A DNA stretch of 64,000 nt from Vitellaria paradoxa (lineage: Eukaryota > Streptophyta > Magnoliopsida > Ericales > Sapotaceae): positions 30,473,933 through 30,537,932 of the forward strand of contig CM034244.1 of NCBI GenBank assembly GCA_019916065.1, given 5' to 3'. The notes below the pieces were generated by a model. The model was given only the letters and a program-made list of their open reading frames with translations. It did not search any database and had not been told where the DNA came from. A program made the position numbers and the translations under genes. Position 1 is the first letter of the stretch; each line of letters opens with the position of its first letter. Shown here in pieces: positions 11,485 to 22,388 of the stretch.

Positions 11485-12702
11485 TTAATCTGATGCAATG
11501 CCTTTGCCTTTATTTTGTCGGAGCAATTCAATGGCTGCTCCCAAAACTTCGTCTGTTGGAGGATCGTCCTCAGGATTCTGGCTTTCACTAGCTAAAATAG
11601 TGTCGCCTCCTGAATGGGTAGAACAGGAGTCAAGAGACATAGCAGTTCTGTGCTGATTTAATTTTTTCTCGTCGAATTCACTACTGAATTCATTCTGAAG
11701 ATATTCCAGGCATTTGGCCAGGAGGGCTCTGTTGGAGATATTTGGATGTCTCCTCTTAATACTTAATTTTAACTGGGTCATGTGATTCGACTTAGAGTCA
11801 AACTAGTCTGGGCTTTGAGCCACTTGCTTTTGCTTAAAACTTGATGTTGCCTTCGTAATTTTAGAAATTAACTCAGGCAAATCAATTTGTTTCCACCATT
11901 GAAAGTGAAAAGTTCTCATTAAATGAGGAATGCCTAGATCATCCTCACTGACTGTTAATCCCCATTTCCAGATCCAAGGGATGTTGAACTCAGCCCAAAA
12001 ATAGAATTGGGACTGTCCGACAAACGATTTCATATTTAAATCGCTTAATATAGGATGAACCTCGACCCAAGAGTCATATAACTCCTGCAAAGGGGGAGGT
12101 GTAAGATCCATAGGCGGACCAAGAGTTTGCCACTGTTTAAAGAACCAGCGGGGAATAACTTTTGTTTTTTCAAAAAAGTCTTCTCTAATTCTTATGAACC
12201 AGGAATGTTTTCTTTTTGCATTTTCGTAGAGAAAAGTGTATTTTCAGGCATGAACATAATCCCAGAAATTAAAATAGTATTCTTTCTGTGAATCATGAGG
12301 GATCCTCAGTTTTCTGGTTTTCATAGGGTCATTACCCCAGTCAATTAAAGTGTATATCTTAGAGATAAAACACTGGCTATAATTAATTTGTGGCCCCACC
12401 TTGTTATTGGGGTAAAAGTGGCGTATTTCCACTGATCCGGTAGTTGTCAAAATTGCTTCATAGAGATACCGGTACTTGTATTCTGGTACTGGATACGAAG
12501 TTTGATCCATATATTTTTGTTTGATGTAAAAAGGATCATTAATCCAGTGATCATCTTCATCTTCCAGAGGCAAAATTGCTTCTGTATATGGGCTTGTAAT
12601 ATATACAGGCTCCTTTTGCAAGACTTGAGCTGCAGTCTCAGGTTTAGAACCTTGAGCAGAAGATTCAGCAGACTTAGAATCTGACTGTTTGTATTGGGCC
12701 AT
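11485..12702 (-). pseudogene. Viral second frame (ORF2-like), broken by two stops
   Basis: One reading frame runs from the ATG at 12702 to a stop at 11485 (about 405 codons) with internal stops at 12244-12246 (TGA) and 11803-11805 and no frameshift. The frame is also open upstream of the ATG to about 12885, into the tail of the polyprotein frame, so the true start may lie further upstream. The middle is rich in Trp, Phe and basic residues (for example WFIRIREDFFEKTKVIPRWF). I recognise no domain with known function. A second frame of unknown function behind the polyprotein is known from florendoviruses. Frame and order are seen; the assignment is inference. Confidence 0.65.
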
Positions 12703-13127
12703 GACAGCCTTTAATTGGGCTTCCTTTTTATTAAGGTAGTCATTGAGATCAATAAAATTTGGACCTTCTTCACCTAGAATGTTGAAGGGATTAGCTGCTG
12801 GGCCTAGAGCACCAATATTGGACCAAGAAAATTGGCCTCTCTGTCCAGTGGTCAGATTAGATCTGCCACGACCTCGTTGATGGGGCTTAGATCCCCTTCA
12901 TCTACTGCTACTTATGATCCCTGCAAAAATTCACGAGTTAAGAAATCAGGTAGTGAATTAGATTCACCCTTGATATATTCGACTGTAAAATTGAAACAAG
13001 ATAGTTGAGCTTGCCAACAAGCATAGATTTGTTTGGAAACTAAATATTTTACATCCTTTTCAAGAATTTGTTTTATAGCACTGCAATCAATGCGAATAAG
13101 GAAATGCTGATTTAATAAATCATCTTA

Positions 13128-16100
13128 GAATTTTGTAATTCCTTTAACTACAGCAAGCATTTCTCTTTTAATAGATGGATATGTCATCTGGGTCGGGTTC
13201 CATTTTCCCGAAGAAAATCGAATCAGATATTCCTGATTATTTTTTGGATTGCGCTGTTTTAGAATAGCGCCATAGCCAATTTTGCTGGCATCTGTCTCAA
13301 CAATCTTAAACCACTTAGGATTGGCAAGTGTGAGACAAGGCAATCTTTGTACTTTTGCCTTAATCTTCTGAACAGCATATGTATATTCAGTAGTCCAAGG
13401 ATTATTTACATTTTTCTTGGATAAGCGCGCATATAAAATGGCTGCGTCTTTACCCAAATCCTTGTAATAATCTGAAATATAATTCAGACTACCCAGAAAC
13501 CGTTGTAACTGCTTTAGATCAGTTATCTGGTCTGGAAATTTTGAAGCAAATTCAATGCTTCTAGCAATAGGACTTATATTCCCATGCTCAATATTATGTC
13601 CAAGGAAACGGACATTGGTTTGGAAAAGTTTCATTTTTGGAAAAGAAATAACCAAACCGCTTCGTTTAATAATCTCCTTGAAGTTAGAAAGATGTTTAAA
13701 GTGTTCTTCAAGGGTTTTAGAAAAGATGAGTATATCATCAATATATACTAATATATAATTAGTATAAGGGGTGAATATAGAATTCATAATATTCTGAAAT
13801 TCAGAGGGAGCATTTTTCAAACCGAATGGCATAACATTCCATTCATAATGTCCAAAAGGAACAGTAAAACCAGTTTTATAACGGTCTTTTTCTTGGACTT
13901 GGATTTGCCAATATCCAGATTTTAAATCAAATTTTGAAAATATTTTAGCATCATAAAGACGATGCAAAAGATCCTTTTTATTAGGAATAGGATACCTAAT
14001 CCATTTCAAAACATTATTTAAAGGCTTGTAGTTTATAACTAAACGAGGAACACCGCGTTCCTTCTCTGCTGCGTTATTTACATAAAAAGCAGTACAACTC
14101 CATGGGGAGTGGGAAGGTCTAATTAAACCTTTTTCAAGTAAAGAAGAAATTTTTTTTTTTTTACAAAGTTCCAAGTATTCTGGATTCATTTGGCTGGGAC
14201 GAGCTTTAGTAGGAATTTGATTTTCATTAAAGCTATCCTCATAAGGAAGAAAAACAGAATGCTGTTTTCGATTCCAAAAAGTATTGGGGATATCAGAACA
14301 AATTTCATTAAGAAATTCATCTTGAAGTTTTAAAATCTTTTCTTTGAGAAAAGGTCGTTGCAAGGATTCAGAAATAGTCATAGACTGAATTTCTGATTGA
14401 AGAAAATGAATTTGTTGATGTTTCAAAACAATATGCTCTAATTCATTAAGAAGTAGAGTTTGAGGTCCAGTTATAAACTGAAAAGAGAGAGATTTATTTT
14501 TATACTGAAAATATATTCCAGTGGAGTCAATTTTAGAAATTGGCATGCTTTTTCGGAAAAAAGGAGTTCCGAGGATTACATGTTGAGATAGATTCTTAAC
14601 AAGTAAAAATTCTGTGGGAATGCAAATATCAGAATTGCAGACAGAAACGTTAGTTAATTTATAATTAACATGCAACTTATTATTGCTAGCTGAAGTAAGA
14701 GATTGAGTGATTTTTTCAAAATAATTCGTAGGAACTAATCCTTCATTAATGCAGTTTAGATCTGCACCACTATCCATTAAAGCAATAAGGTTTTTAATAA
14801 CATAAGATTCATTTATAATGATCTTAACTTGTACTAACCATTTTTGAATGGTAATTCTTTTTAACTGATGTAAATAAGGTTGTTCTTCTTTCTTAAAGGA
14901 AGAGACAGGAGAGCTAGGTTGACCAGCTTCTAAACATAGAAGTCTTTGTTGGGTCTGCTGGGATTCTGCTTTAAGAGCAGTAATCTCGGTTTTGAGAAGA
15001 TTGACTTCTCTCTTAAGATCCTGAATAGATACAGGTTGGAAGGATTGTAAAGGGTCTAAACTAAGACGCCTAACTACCTCTTTCATACTATAACCTTCTG
15101 GTTGATAATTGGAAGATTGGCCGGATGGTTCTATAATAGAGGTAAGAATTTGTCGTTGAAGTTCTGGATTCTGGATCTTAGAGGCCAGAGTGATCAAATC
15201 TTTTTGATCTTGAGTTAAGACAGAAATTTCCATCTTTTGCATAGCTGCTATAGCAGTATCAATTTCACTAGAAGTCTTACAATGACAATCAGGCTGTGAA
15301 CTATCACTAGAATATTCATATTTTAGGGGTTCGGGATTAGATTCATAATCTGAGGGTGGATTTGATTCTAACACTAGAGCTAGAATTTTTTGCTTAGAGT
15401 CTTCATCTATATGAAACTCTTGGATTTTCTTTTTAAGAGAACACTTATTAGCAAAATGACCAAGTTTTCCACATTTCCAACATCTAATTGGAGCTCGGGA
15501 TTTTTTGAATCTAGACTTAGATCTAGAAAACGGAATAGATGGCTTATAAAAGTCATTTGGAGGTTTTCTTTTCCTAGTTTTATACGAATAATTTCTAGAT
15601 TTCCTAGGCCTATGTTTGAAAGGTTTGGAAAGTCTAGACTTGGGAATGTCGAAGGCGAATTGATCGCAGAAATCTCCTAGTTCCTTTCGTTCAGAAAGTC
15701 TCTGTTTCTTTAATTGACCTTTAAGCTTAAGATCGTTACAGAGAGCTAAACCCTCTTGTTCACAAAAATAAAATAATTTACCATAAGTGAGATGCGCATA
15801 AGGTATAACAGCACTATTGGTGGCTAATCTAATGGATTGCCTAACCTTTTCTGCGAAAAGAGAAGGAAGACCATCAAGAAATTTAGATTTCCAATGATCA
15901 GCACCAGCATCGCTTAATTGTACTACACGAGCTAAGAAAGTATCCTTATACCACCTATAGTGACTTAAGGAATGACACTTTAAATTCTGGGGAAGTGTCC
16001 TAATGGTTTCACTATTACTAGTGATTTGACCAGTGAAATGTTCCATGATCGCACAAATCAGTGTATATACTGCATCTTTTTCGTGGATCGGAACTGTGAA

Positions 16101-16163
16101 AGATGACTGAGGACTAACAACAGTCTCTTGCTTAATCTTAGTAGCACGGAGAATTAGATCTCT
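13128..16163 (-). pseudogene. Viral capsid C-part, protease, reverse transcriptase and RNase H segment
   Basis: Open from just after stop codon 725 to stop codon 1738. Visible in order are a basic tract, a CX2CX4HX4C zinc knuckle (CWKCGKLGHFANKC, 15441-15482), an aspartic protease core (MDSGAD, Asp-Ser-Gly codons at 14767-14775), reverse transcriptase with YIDD at 13734-13745 and the flanking GHYEWNVMPFGL, and RNase H starting at ETDASKIGYG (about 13270-13301). The RNase H tail (RIDCSA..., ending FLTREFLQGS) continues beyond the stop at 13125-13127 to 12912. All catalytic signature residues I looked for are present, so decay is recent relative to most plant viral fossils. Confidence 0.9.
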
Positions 16164-16166
16164 TTA

Positions 16167-17234
16167 CTCATCACTAAGAACGTGATCCCACCAACCACGG
16201 AGGGTACCTTCAAATCCTGAAACTAGATTTAGGGCTGTTTGTCTATCACTTATGCCGTTAGCTTTTTGAACTGTGGCATATATTGTCATGCGATGACATT
16301 GTTGAAAAATTAGTCTATTAGATAGACCATCTATGTTCCAAGAATAGGCTTGGCGAGGAGCAAAGGCTACTTGTTGAGTACCTAAGTCTTCTATTTCCTC
16401 ATGGAGGACATCTACAGGCGTGGGTCTAGTATAATAGAATTTGCCTAGAGGTCGAGGTGTAGTTGTAGAAACTAACCTATTAATTTGCGGAGGATCAGGA
16501 GGTTTGGGTTCAATATCAGTTTCAAACTCAGAAGAGGATGATAGACTTAAAGTCTCTATTTTTAGAGTTCCAAATTGTTGTTGGATTCGGTTGACTATAG
16601 ATTCAACAGATAATTCGGGTTGCCTAAAACCTTCAACAGGTTCGTTAATGGGCCGAATGATGGGATCTTTAAGATCAGATTGAAAGAAAGTTGATTCCTT
16701 AGGAGTAAGGGCAGAAATCTGCTTTTGAACAGAGGCAAGCTTTTGCTCTATTCTCGTAAGCTGAGCACCTAGAGTACTCATAAAAACATGAGAATAGTTA
16801 AGTTGTTTATACAACAAAATTATTTCTGGTAGAGCCTTTTCAGGAGGTTGGCCTACATAGGCTGTGGCTTCTAAATGGGGTGATTTTAGAACTAAAGACT
16901 CAGAAGAAGGATGGACTGAACTTACAGTTCGACCATCTTTGGTTTGCCAAGTTTTCTCTAAAACATTTATTTGCTCATGAAGAGTTTGTAAATAATATGG
17001 CAAAAACCAAGGAATAAAAAACTAAATTTTGTCAATTTGTTCTAGCGTAGAGTAATACTGAATTTTATAAAATTCTCGCTGTTCTGGAGTAAAACTAGAA
17101 AAATACCAGTTTCTAAAAGTCTGATTTCTAGGATCTTCGAAATCATTTGAAAGGCGAACTCTTAGAGGGCTGCCTGGAGTTAAATCCAACTTACCTTGTA
17201 AGGTAAGTGTTCCTATATAAAGTTTATTATTTAT
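16167..17234 (-). pseudogene. Viral capsid N-terminal region
   Basis: This part of the polyprotein frame lies between stop codons 368 and 725 and is split again by the stop at 17022-17024. It contains a predicted coiled segment near 16720-16990 and a conserved capsid-type stretch with WNIDGLSNR and GFEGTLRGWWDH near the 16164 end. That pattern is common in plant endogenous pararetrovirus capsids. Acidic and Ser-rich linkers lie between. Confidence 0.7.
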
Positions 17235-17237
17235 CTA

Positions 17238-18338
17238 AGGAAGTTGAAAACTCATCTCAGATGAGGTTGGAGAAGTAGGTCTCCTTTGAACCGAACTTGA
17301 ATCTGGTTCCTGGCGATAAACACCTTGAGGAATTTGAGAGGAAGATACTCTTAATCCTTGAATTTCTTCAGGGGAAACTTCAGAAGGAGGCTCAGACACT
17401 CTATAAGGGTGTTGAGATGTAGTGGATCTAGAATCGAAAGGTTGAGACTTAGTAGATTTAGAATCTACAGATGCTCTGGCTGGTAAAAACCTAATTTTAT
17501 TTGTTGGAGAGAAACTAATCTCTATGTCTCCAGTTTCATGCTGGACTATTTGATCTATTTCTTGTTGAGTTGGCTCTATGGGGTCAACTGCTCTTGGAAG
17601 AGTCCATTGAGAAGGAAATTGAATCTCATCCCATCTAAGGACTCGATTTGTAGCAAGATTTGAAGACAATAGATTTGTCTCAATAAAGACAGTTTGGTCT
17701 TTTAGGGTTATATGCTTAGCTCGAGGACATAAAGTTCTCAAAAGCTTGAAATTGATTCTATAGATTATGGCTATAGTCTCTGATCCAGGCAAGAAATTAT
17801 ATTTATGCGTCTGGACTCTCAAACTTAAAGATTTAGAAAGATTTCGATCAGTAAAGCTTAAACTTAAGTTTGGGTACACATTAAAAAAGACTGGTCCATG
17901 ACACAGACTTGTTTGAATCACTCGCATAAGGGATTCTTTCCAATCTCTACATCTAGAATCTGTAAGACTAGCTAGAAGAGAGGTATTGAGACCGGGTAAA
18001 GTCAAGGGCTTAAAGGCAACTTGAACTAACCCTATATGGAGATATTTGTAACCATGCATGTATGGTGCAAGGTCTGCAGGGGCTAAAAGCTCTATGTCCT
18101 TTAAGGAGGAATCCATAGTGACGGTTTCTTCCATAGTTTTAATTGCCAGTTTAGACTGATCAAAACGGTCTGTGAAACCTAGTTTGTAGATTTTTTTAGG
18201 AGCTACCTTAGGAATAGTCCAATCATTAAGTTCCTGAATTTTGTTCGGGAAGTCTACCAAAGTGGTATTTTTAGGGACAACATTTGATCTGTCTGAGCTT
18301 GTAGAAGCTCGAGAATTAGTTCTAGTAAGCGAAGACAT
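17238..18338 (-). pseudogene. Viral movement protein region
   Basis: First 367 codons of the polyprotein frame. Residues about 60-250 match the general pattern of 30K-superfamily movement proteins (caulimovirid type), with LPGLNTSLLASLTDSRC and SLCHGPVFFNVYPNLSLS as recognisable stretches. A Ser/Pro-rich tail follows from about residue 280. In this family the protein forms tubules through plasmodesmata. The start ATG at 18338 is followed by a Ser/Thr-rich leader. The first in-frame stop (17235-17237) ends the open stretch. Confidence 0.75.
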
Positions 18339-18370
18339 GGGAGAAAATTCTAAGGTGTAGGTGAAGGAAG

Positions 18371-18425
18371 TAAAACTTTAATACTTATGCTTAATTTATC
18401 ATGTTCTCAGTTCTTACCAAATTGT
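18371..18425 (+). repeat. Terminal 55-bp direct repeat of the viral insert, right
   Basis: Perfect match to 10738-10792. Immediately after it, at 18426, host sequence resumes at F-box codon 187. It contains the ATG (18387) that opens the chimeric frame. Confidence 0.9.
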
Positions 18426-18911
18426 ATCCTGATCGACCCGATCCGGAAGCGGGCGGTGAAAATCTCAAGCGTGAGACCAGTTTCCGTTGACCGAAACTGG
18501 TTGACCGACGATGTACAAATCCGGTACGCGACGGTCCTGTGTGGCGAGCGGAGGGGAGAGGTGGTGGTTTGCGTGGTAACGGTGACATGTGGAGGGAGTG
18601 AAGTAGGGGAGTTGGAGGTGAAGGAGGTGAGATTTCAGGTGGAGAACATGGAGGGGAAGAAGCTGGCGTGGGAAGAGAGTTTGGGAATTTTGGAGGCGGC
18701 CATGGAGAGTGGAGAGAGAAGGAGAGAGAAGAGAGGGGAGGAGAGAGAGAGGTACGAGGAGTTCTTGAAGATGAAGATGGAGAGAAGACTCAGACGATGG
18801 AGGAGAGAGACGACGCTGGAAGTGGTGTTCATTGCCGCCGGTGTCGCCATATTCACATCCCTTTTGGCTTTTTTTACTTTCAAATTTTTACGGGTATTGG
18901 GGTTACTCTAA
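18387..18911 (+). pseudogene. Chimeric frame: viral leader fused to F-box protein C-terminal half
   Basis: 174 codons, open throughout. The first 13 codons come from the viral terminal repeat (MLNLSCSQFLPNC). The remaining 161 correspond to residues 187-347 of the F-box protein, joined in frame. The F-box itself is absent, so this cannot be an SCF adaptor. The charged segment and the C-terminal membrane helix are kept. It differs from the parent at about six residues (R/P, S/R, K/E, T/I, A/S, L/V). The viral promoter points the other way, so expression would need another promoter. It is most likely a dead duplicate, but the open frame is worth a transcript check. Confidence 0.65.
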
Positions 18912-21481
18912 GGGAACAAATTAATTGTAAAATTTTTTTTTTTTTGGAGAAACAAATTATTGTAATTTATTATTATTTTTTTTTTGGAGAAGCATAAATA
19001 CAACACCAGAATTATGTGAATAAATCTTCATTTTATCATTTCATTAAACTCAAGTTTTTGTTAAGTTGTATTTAGATTAACAATTTGTGAAAAGAAAATA
19101 AAAAAGGGTACAGATTTAAAGTCATTATGTTGGATTGTATTGAAAATGATAGAAAAAAAATTATTAGGTTTGAAAAATTAAAATAACTAAAATAAAAATT
19201 AATTTATTAATAAATATTTTTTACTTTTTTATTAAAATTTTAATTTATTCAGGTAAAATTATACAATTAAACTTTTATATTTTCTTTTATTTTTTCATTT
19301 ATTCTCTCTATTTTTTCTATTTCCCTTCCTAAATTCTAACTCTAAACACAGGATTCATGTATCATTGTCTAAGGAGAACTTTCTTACCTAAAACCCAATC
19401 TAAGAATTGACAAAAACGAGTGAGCTTATTTCCACTTCACTAATTCTCTCTTGTATTTTTTTTATTTTTTGTTAATTGAAATTATAGTGGCCTGTAAATA
19501 ATTATTAAATATCTTAAATATTCTAAATCAAAATAATTGTTAAAATTAAGATAATTTTTTATTAATCAACTACTATCTTTTAAATAGATAAAAAATAATT
19601 ATAATTGTAATTATTAAAGAGCACGACTCTTTGGTTGAGTGGCAAATAGCCCCCTTTGCCTGCTCACCCACCCAGATTTAACACCCCTGGATGTTCTCCC
19701 TATTTATCTATCAAAAAAAATTATAATTATTAAAAGTGATATGAATTTTATTATTATAATTCAAGTGTAATTTTAATGGGTTTTACAATTGGATAATACG
19801 ATAAATATATTGTAAGAATATTCAACTGATAGAACTGCTGTATTCTTATGTGTACTAATAAAAAAAATAAAGATGGTAATAAGAATATGATAAGAATTAA
19901 TATATTTAATAAATAGAACTTCTATACTCTTTTTTTTTAATATATATATCATCTAAGTTCTAATATATCTATAAATAATTATTAATTACCTTAAATATAT
20001 TAAACACAAATTATTAAAGTTAGGAAGATTTATATAGTTAATTAATTATTGTCTTTAAATTTTCTTAAATAGAGTTGAGATTCTTGTTGTTAATCAACCA
20101 CTTACCTTTTAAAAATAGGTAAATAGCAATTTTAATAATTAAAATCACCTTACGTTCACCTATTAAAAAGATAATTATAATAGTAACTAAAATATTATTG
20201 CTTATTGTACATACGATTGAATCATTTAATTGATTTGACAACAAATAATTATTATTGTGAGACAATTAATATGTTTATGGTAAAAGTATTCTAAAAATTG
20301 ATGTTGGACAATTAGATTTAGCACTACAAGTCACGATTTATATAACTATCAATATAATTATAATTAATGAATTAGTCTTTGAAATAGAATTTTAATGAGT
20401 ATATTTTATATGTATTTAACTAAATTTTATAAATTAATTATATTGTTTGGAACAGATAATTACATTGACGTTGTTATTATTTTTTTATGTGATTTTTAGA
20501 TTCAAACAACTCTTTTCTATGATTTAAAACTATGGATTTTAAAATTCAAGTTTTGTTTAGGATGACAAAAAAATTTTAAGAAAAGTAAAAAAAATATTAA
20601 AAAAGTTTAAAAATTATTTATTTTTTTATTTTACTATATAAATTACGAATTTATAACTTATTTTATTTCACTTTTTATCACTCCAAACACACCATGAACA
20701 AAGTAAATGAAGTTGTTGGGAGAACTTAATTGGAGGGTTGTAAAGGAATGAGACTGAAGCAATTTCATGTTTCGTTTTCAATTTTAAATCATCATCTATC
20801 GTACTTGCAGAGGGATCCTAACCTGCAGAATGAAAACTCTAGATTTATTTTATTTTATTTTATTTTGGGGTTAGAGTTTTTAGTTATGTTGTATTAGGAG
20901 ATCTTGGAGAGTTGTAAACTAAGAAATGAGACTGAAGCAATTTCATATTTTGTTTTTAATTCTGAATATTGACGTATTTGTTTCATATTATATCATATTT
21001 ATTGCGAGATCCTAACCCTGTAAAATAAAAAACACATAGATTTATTTTATTTTCTTTTGTTTTTCATTGAAGCTTTTAGTTATGTTTGTAACTAAGGACC
21101 CGTTTGGTGCGATAAAAATTACTAAAAAATATGAAGTCTCTCAAAATCTCTAAAATTTTTAAAATTTTCTAACACATTTTGCACTGCTCGTGTTTCATGA
21201 ATAACTATAAATTTATATATATCTACATATTCTAATAATTTTTTACAAATCTTAATAAATTTTTTACAAATCCTAATAACATTCCACAAACACCAATAAT
21301 TTTTTTACAAATCTCAAAAAATTTTCACATCTTTTAATAAATTCTGATATAAAGTCATTCCGACGGACTTAAAAAAATCGTTTGGACGGTTTTTTCTCTA
21401 AAAAATTGACACAAATGTTAAAAAATTTCACTATTCATCTCTGAAAAATATAGTTTAGTGGCTGCACGCTAAACATTAAAA
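18426..21481 (+). repeat. Segmental duplication, right copy (D')
   Basis: Copy of 7693-10741 with small indels (for example AAATAG kept in the SINE-like insert at 19619). Its right edge runs on into the remaining end of a complete MITE and single-copy-looking flank, so this is the copy joined to the original downstream DNA. From 18912 to 21095 it holds no gene, only the duplicated AT-rich 3' flank. Confidence 0.9.
19619..19723 (+). mobile_element. SINE-like insertion, right copy
   Basis: Duplicate of the insertion at 8888-8987, with flanking TAATTATTAAA at 19608-19618 and 19724-19734. It keeps six bases that the left copy lacks and so is closer to the original state. Confidence 0.45.
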
Positions 21482-21541
21482 AATTATTCAAATTACGTTT
21501 TTCATTGTTTTTAGTTATTTCTTGTCACACCAAATGCCCAC
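21096..21541 (+). mobile_element. Complete Tourist-like MITE
   Basis: 446 bp with inverted ends GGACCCGTTTGGTGCGA and, inverted, GTGGGCATTTGGTGTGA, flanked by TAA on both sides (21093-21095 and 21542-21544). A TAA/TTA duplication and such ends are known for PIF/Harbinger-derived Tourist MITEs. It has no coding capacity. A relative lies at 37528-38209. The D/D' boundary and virus joint fall about 60 bp from its right end. Confidence 0.65.
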
Positions 21542-21927
21542 TAAAATATCTTAATTTAGGTTAAATGAAACTATGATAAATTTATGTAAGTCTTATTTGC
21601 TCAATACAATTTTTAATGCTTTCAGTTCTACATCTTCTTGATTTCATGAATGGTCCGTTTTCAATAATTTTCATAAAATTTATTTTTGTATAATTTTTTA
21701 TTAGTCATACACAGAGGTAAATATATTTGGCACATGAATGATTGTAATTTTCTTTTTAACTTATTGGAAACAAATAAAAGTATTCTATTGTGATTAATGC
21801 TTACATTCTCTCCCTTTACTTGGACCGAATGACTTTAAAACAGACCATTCTTTGAACACCCGTGAAACCAACAAATCTAAAAAAGATTTTTGGAGGCCGG
21901 TCACTATTTATGAACTTATAAACATTT
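21542..21927. other. AT-rich flank without a gene
   Basis: Ordinary AT-rich DNA between the MITE and the repeat island. No repeat or frame stands out. Confidence 0.5.
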
Positions 21928-22063
21928 AAGTCATACCCAAAAATCTTATTTGTGAATAAGTCATACTTGCAACAAAAAGACCAAAAAGGATATCACGCGT
22001 TTTTCACTACATTTCAAAACTGCCAGTTTTATCCGAAAATAGTGCACACTTTACTTATAACTT

Positions 22064-22220
22064 CCGTGACTTTCCATCTTCTTTATAAAGCAAGTAAAAC
22101 TGATTTTTGGAAACAAAATCAAAACTGTTTGAGAAAAACCTAATTCCGCGACTTTCCATCTTCTTTACAAAATAAGCAAAACTGATTTTTGGAAACAAAA
22201 TCAAAACTATTAAGGAAAAC
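22064..22220. repeat. 82-bp tandem duplication
   Basis: Units start at 22064 and 22146 with CCGTGACTTTCCATCTTCTT / CCGCGACTTTCCATCTTCTT and share ACTGATTTTTGGAAAC. The second unit leads directly into the short ACAGTACC repeats. Confidence 0.75.
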
Positions 22221-22375
22221 AGTACCACATAATAAAACAATACCGCATAAAAAATAATACCACATAATAAAACATTATCGCATAAAAACAGTACCGCATA
22301 AAAACAGTACCACATAATAAAACAGTACCACATAATAAAACAGTACCGTATAAAAAAACAGTACCTCATTAAAAC
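22219..22375. repeat. Degenerate minisatellite of an ~18-bp ACAGTACC unit
   Basis: About nine imperfect copies of ACAGTACCACATAATAAA or the shorter ACAGTACCGCATAAAA. The minus-strand open frame here (Tyr-Cys-Phe-rich) is a by-product of the repeat. The same core word in inverted form (GGTACTGT) builds the following 146-bp array. Confidence 0.75.
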
Positions 22376-22388
22376 AGCACCATTCTTT

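Larger units (their letters stand above)
12912..18338 (-). pseudogene. Viral polyprotein frame (MP-CP-PR-RT-RH), broken by four stops
   Basis: A single frame of 1808 codons from the ATG at 18338 to TAA at 12912-12914. It is interrupted by in-frame stops at 17235-17237 (codon 368), 17022-17024 (439), 16164-16166 (725) and 13125-13127 (1738). No frameshift or deletion is needed to read through all domains. The order is 30K-type movement protein, capsid region, zinc knuckle, aspartic protease, reverse transcriptase, RNase H. In the virus family this polyprotein supplies cell-to-cell movement, packaging and reverse transcription in the cytoplasm. Here it is a non-functional record. The parts are described separately. 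Confidence 0.9.
10738..18425 (-). mobile_element. Endogenous pararetrovirus (Caulimoviridae), one genome-length insert
   Basis: The insert carries, on the minus strand, a control region with a tRNA-Met primer site, a polyprotein frame (movement protein, capsid with zinc knuckle, aspartic protease, reverse transcriptase, RNase H) and a second frame behind it. There is no integrase and there are no LTRs. The ends are a perfect 55-bp direct repeat, so the unit length is 7633 bp, the size of a complete caulimovirid circle with a short terminal overlap. The two-frame layout with the movement protein fused at the N-terminus resembles florendoviruses and, more distantly, petuviruses. The genus is my inference. 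Six in-frame stops across the two frames mean the copy is defective as read. Confidence 0.9.

Noticed and set aside
11385..11588. Separate small viral gene on the minus strand
   Set aside because: It overlaps the end of the second viral frame in another frame, has no recognisable domain and starts without context.
10738..18425. LTR retrotransposon
   Set aside because: There is no integrase, no LTRs (only a 55-bp overlap), a movement protein is present and the unit length is one circular genome, all pointing to a pararetrovirus.
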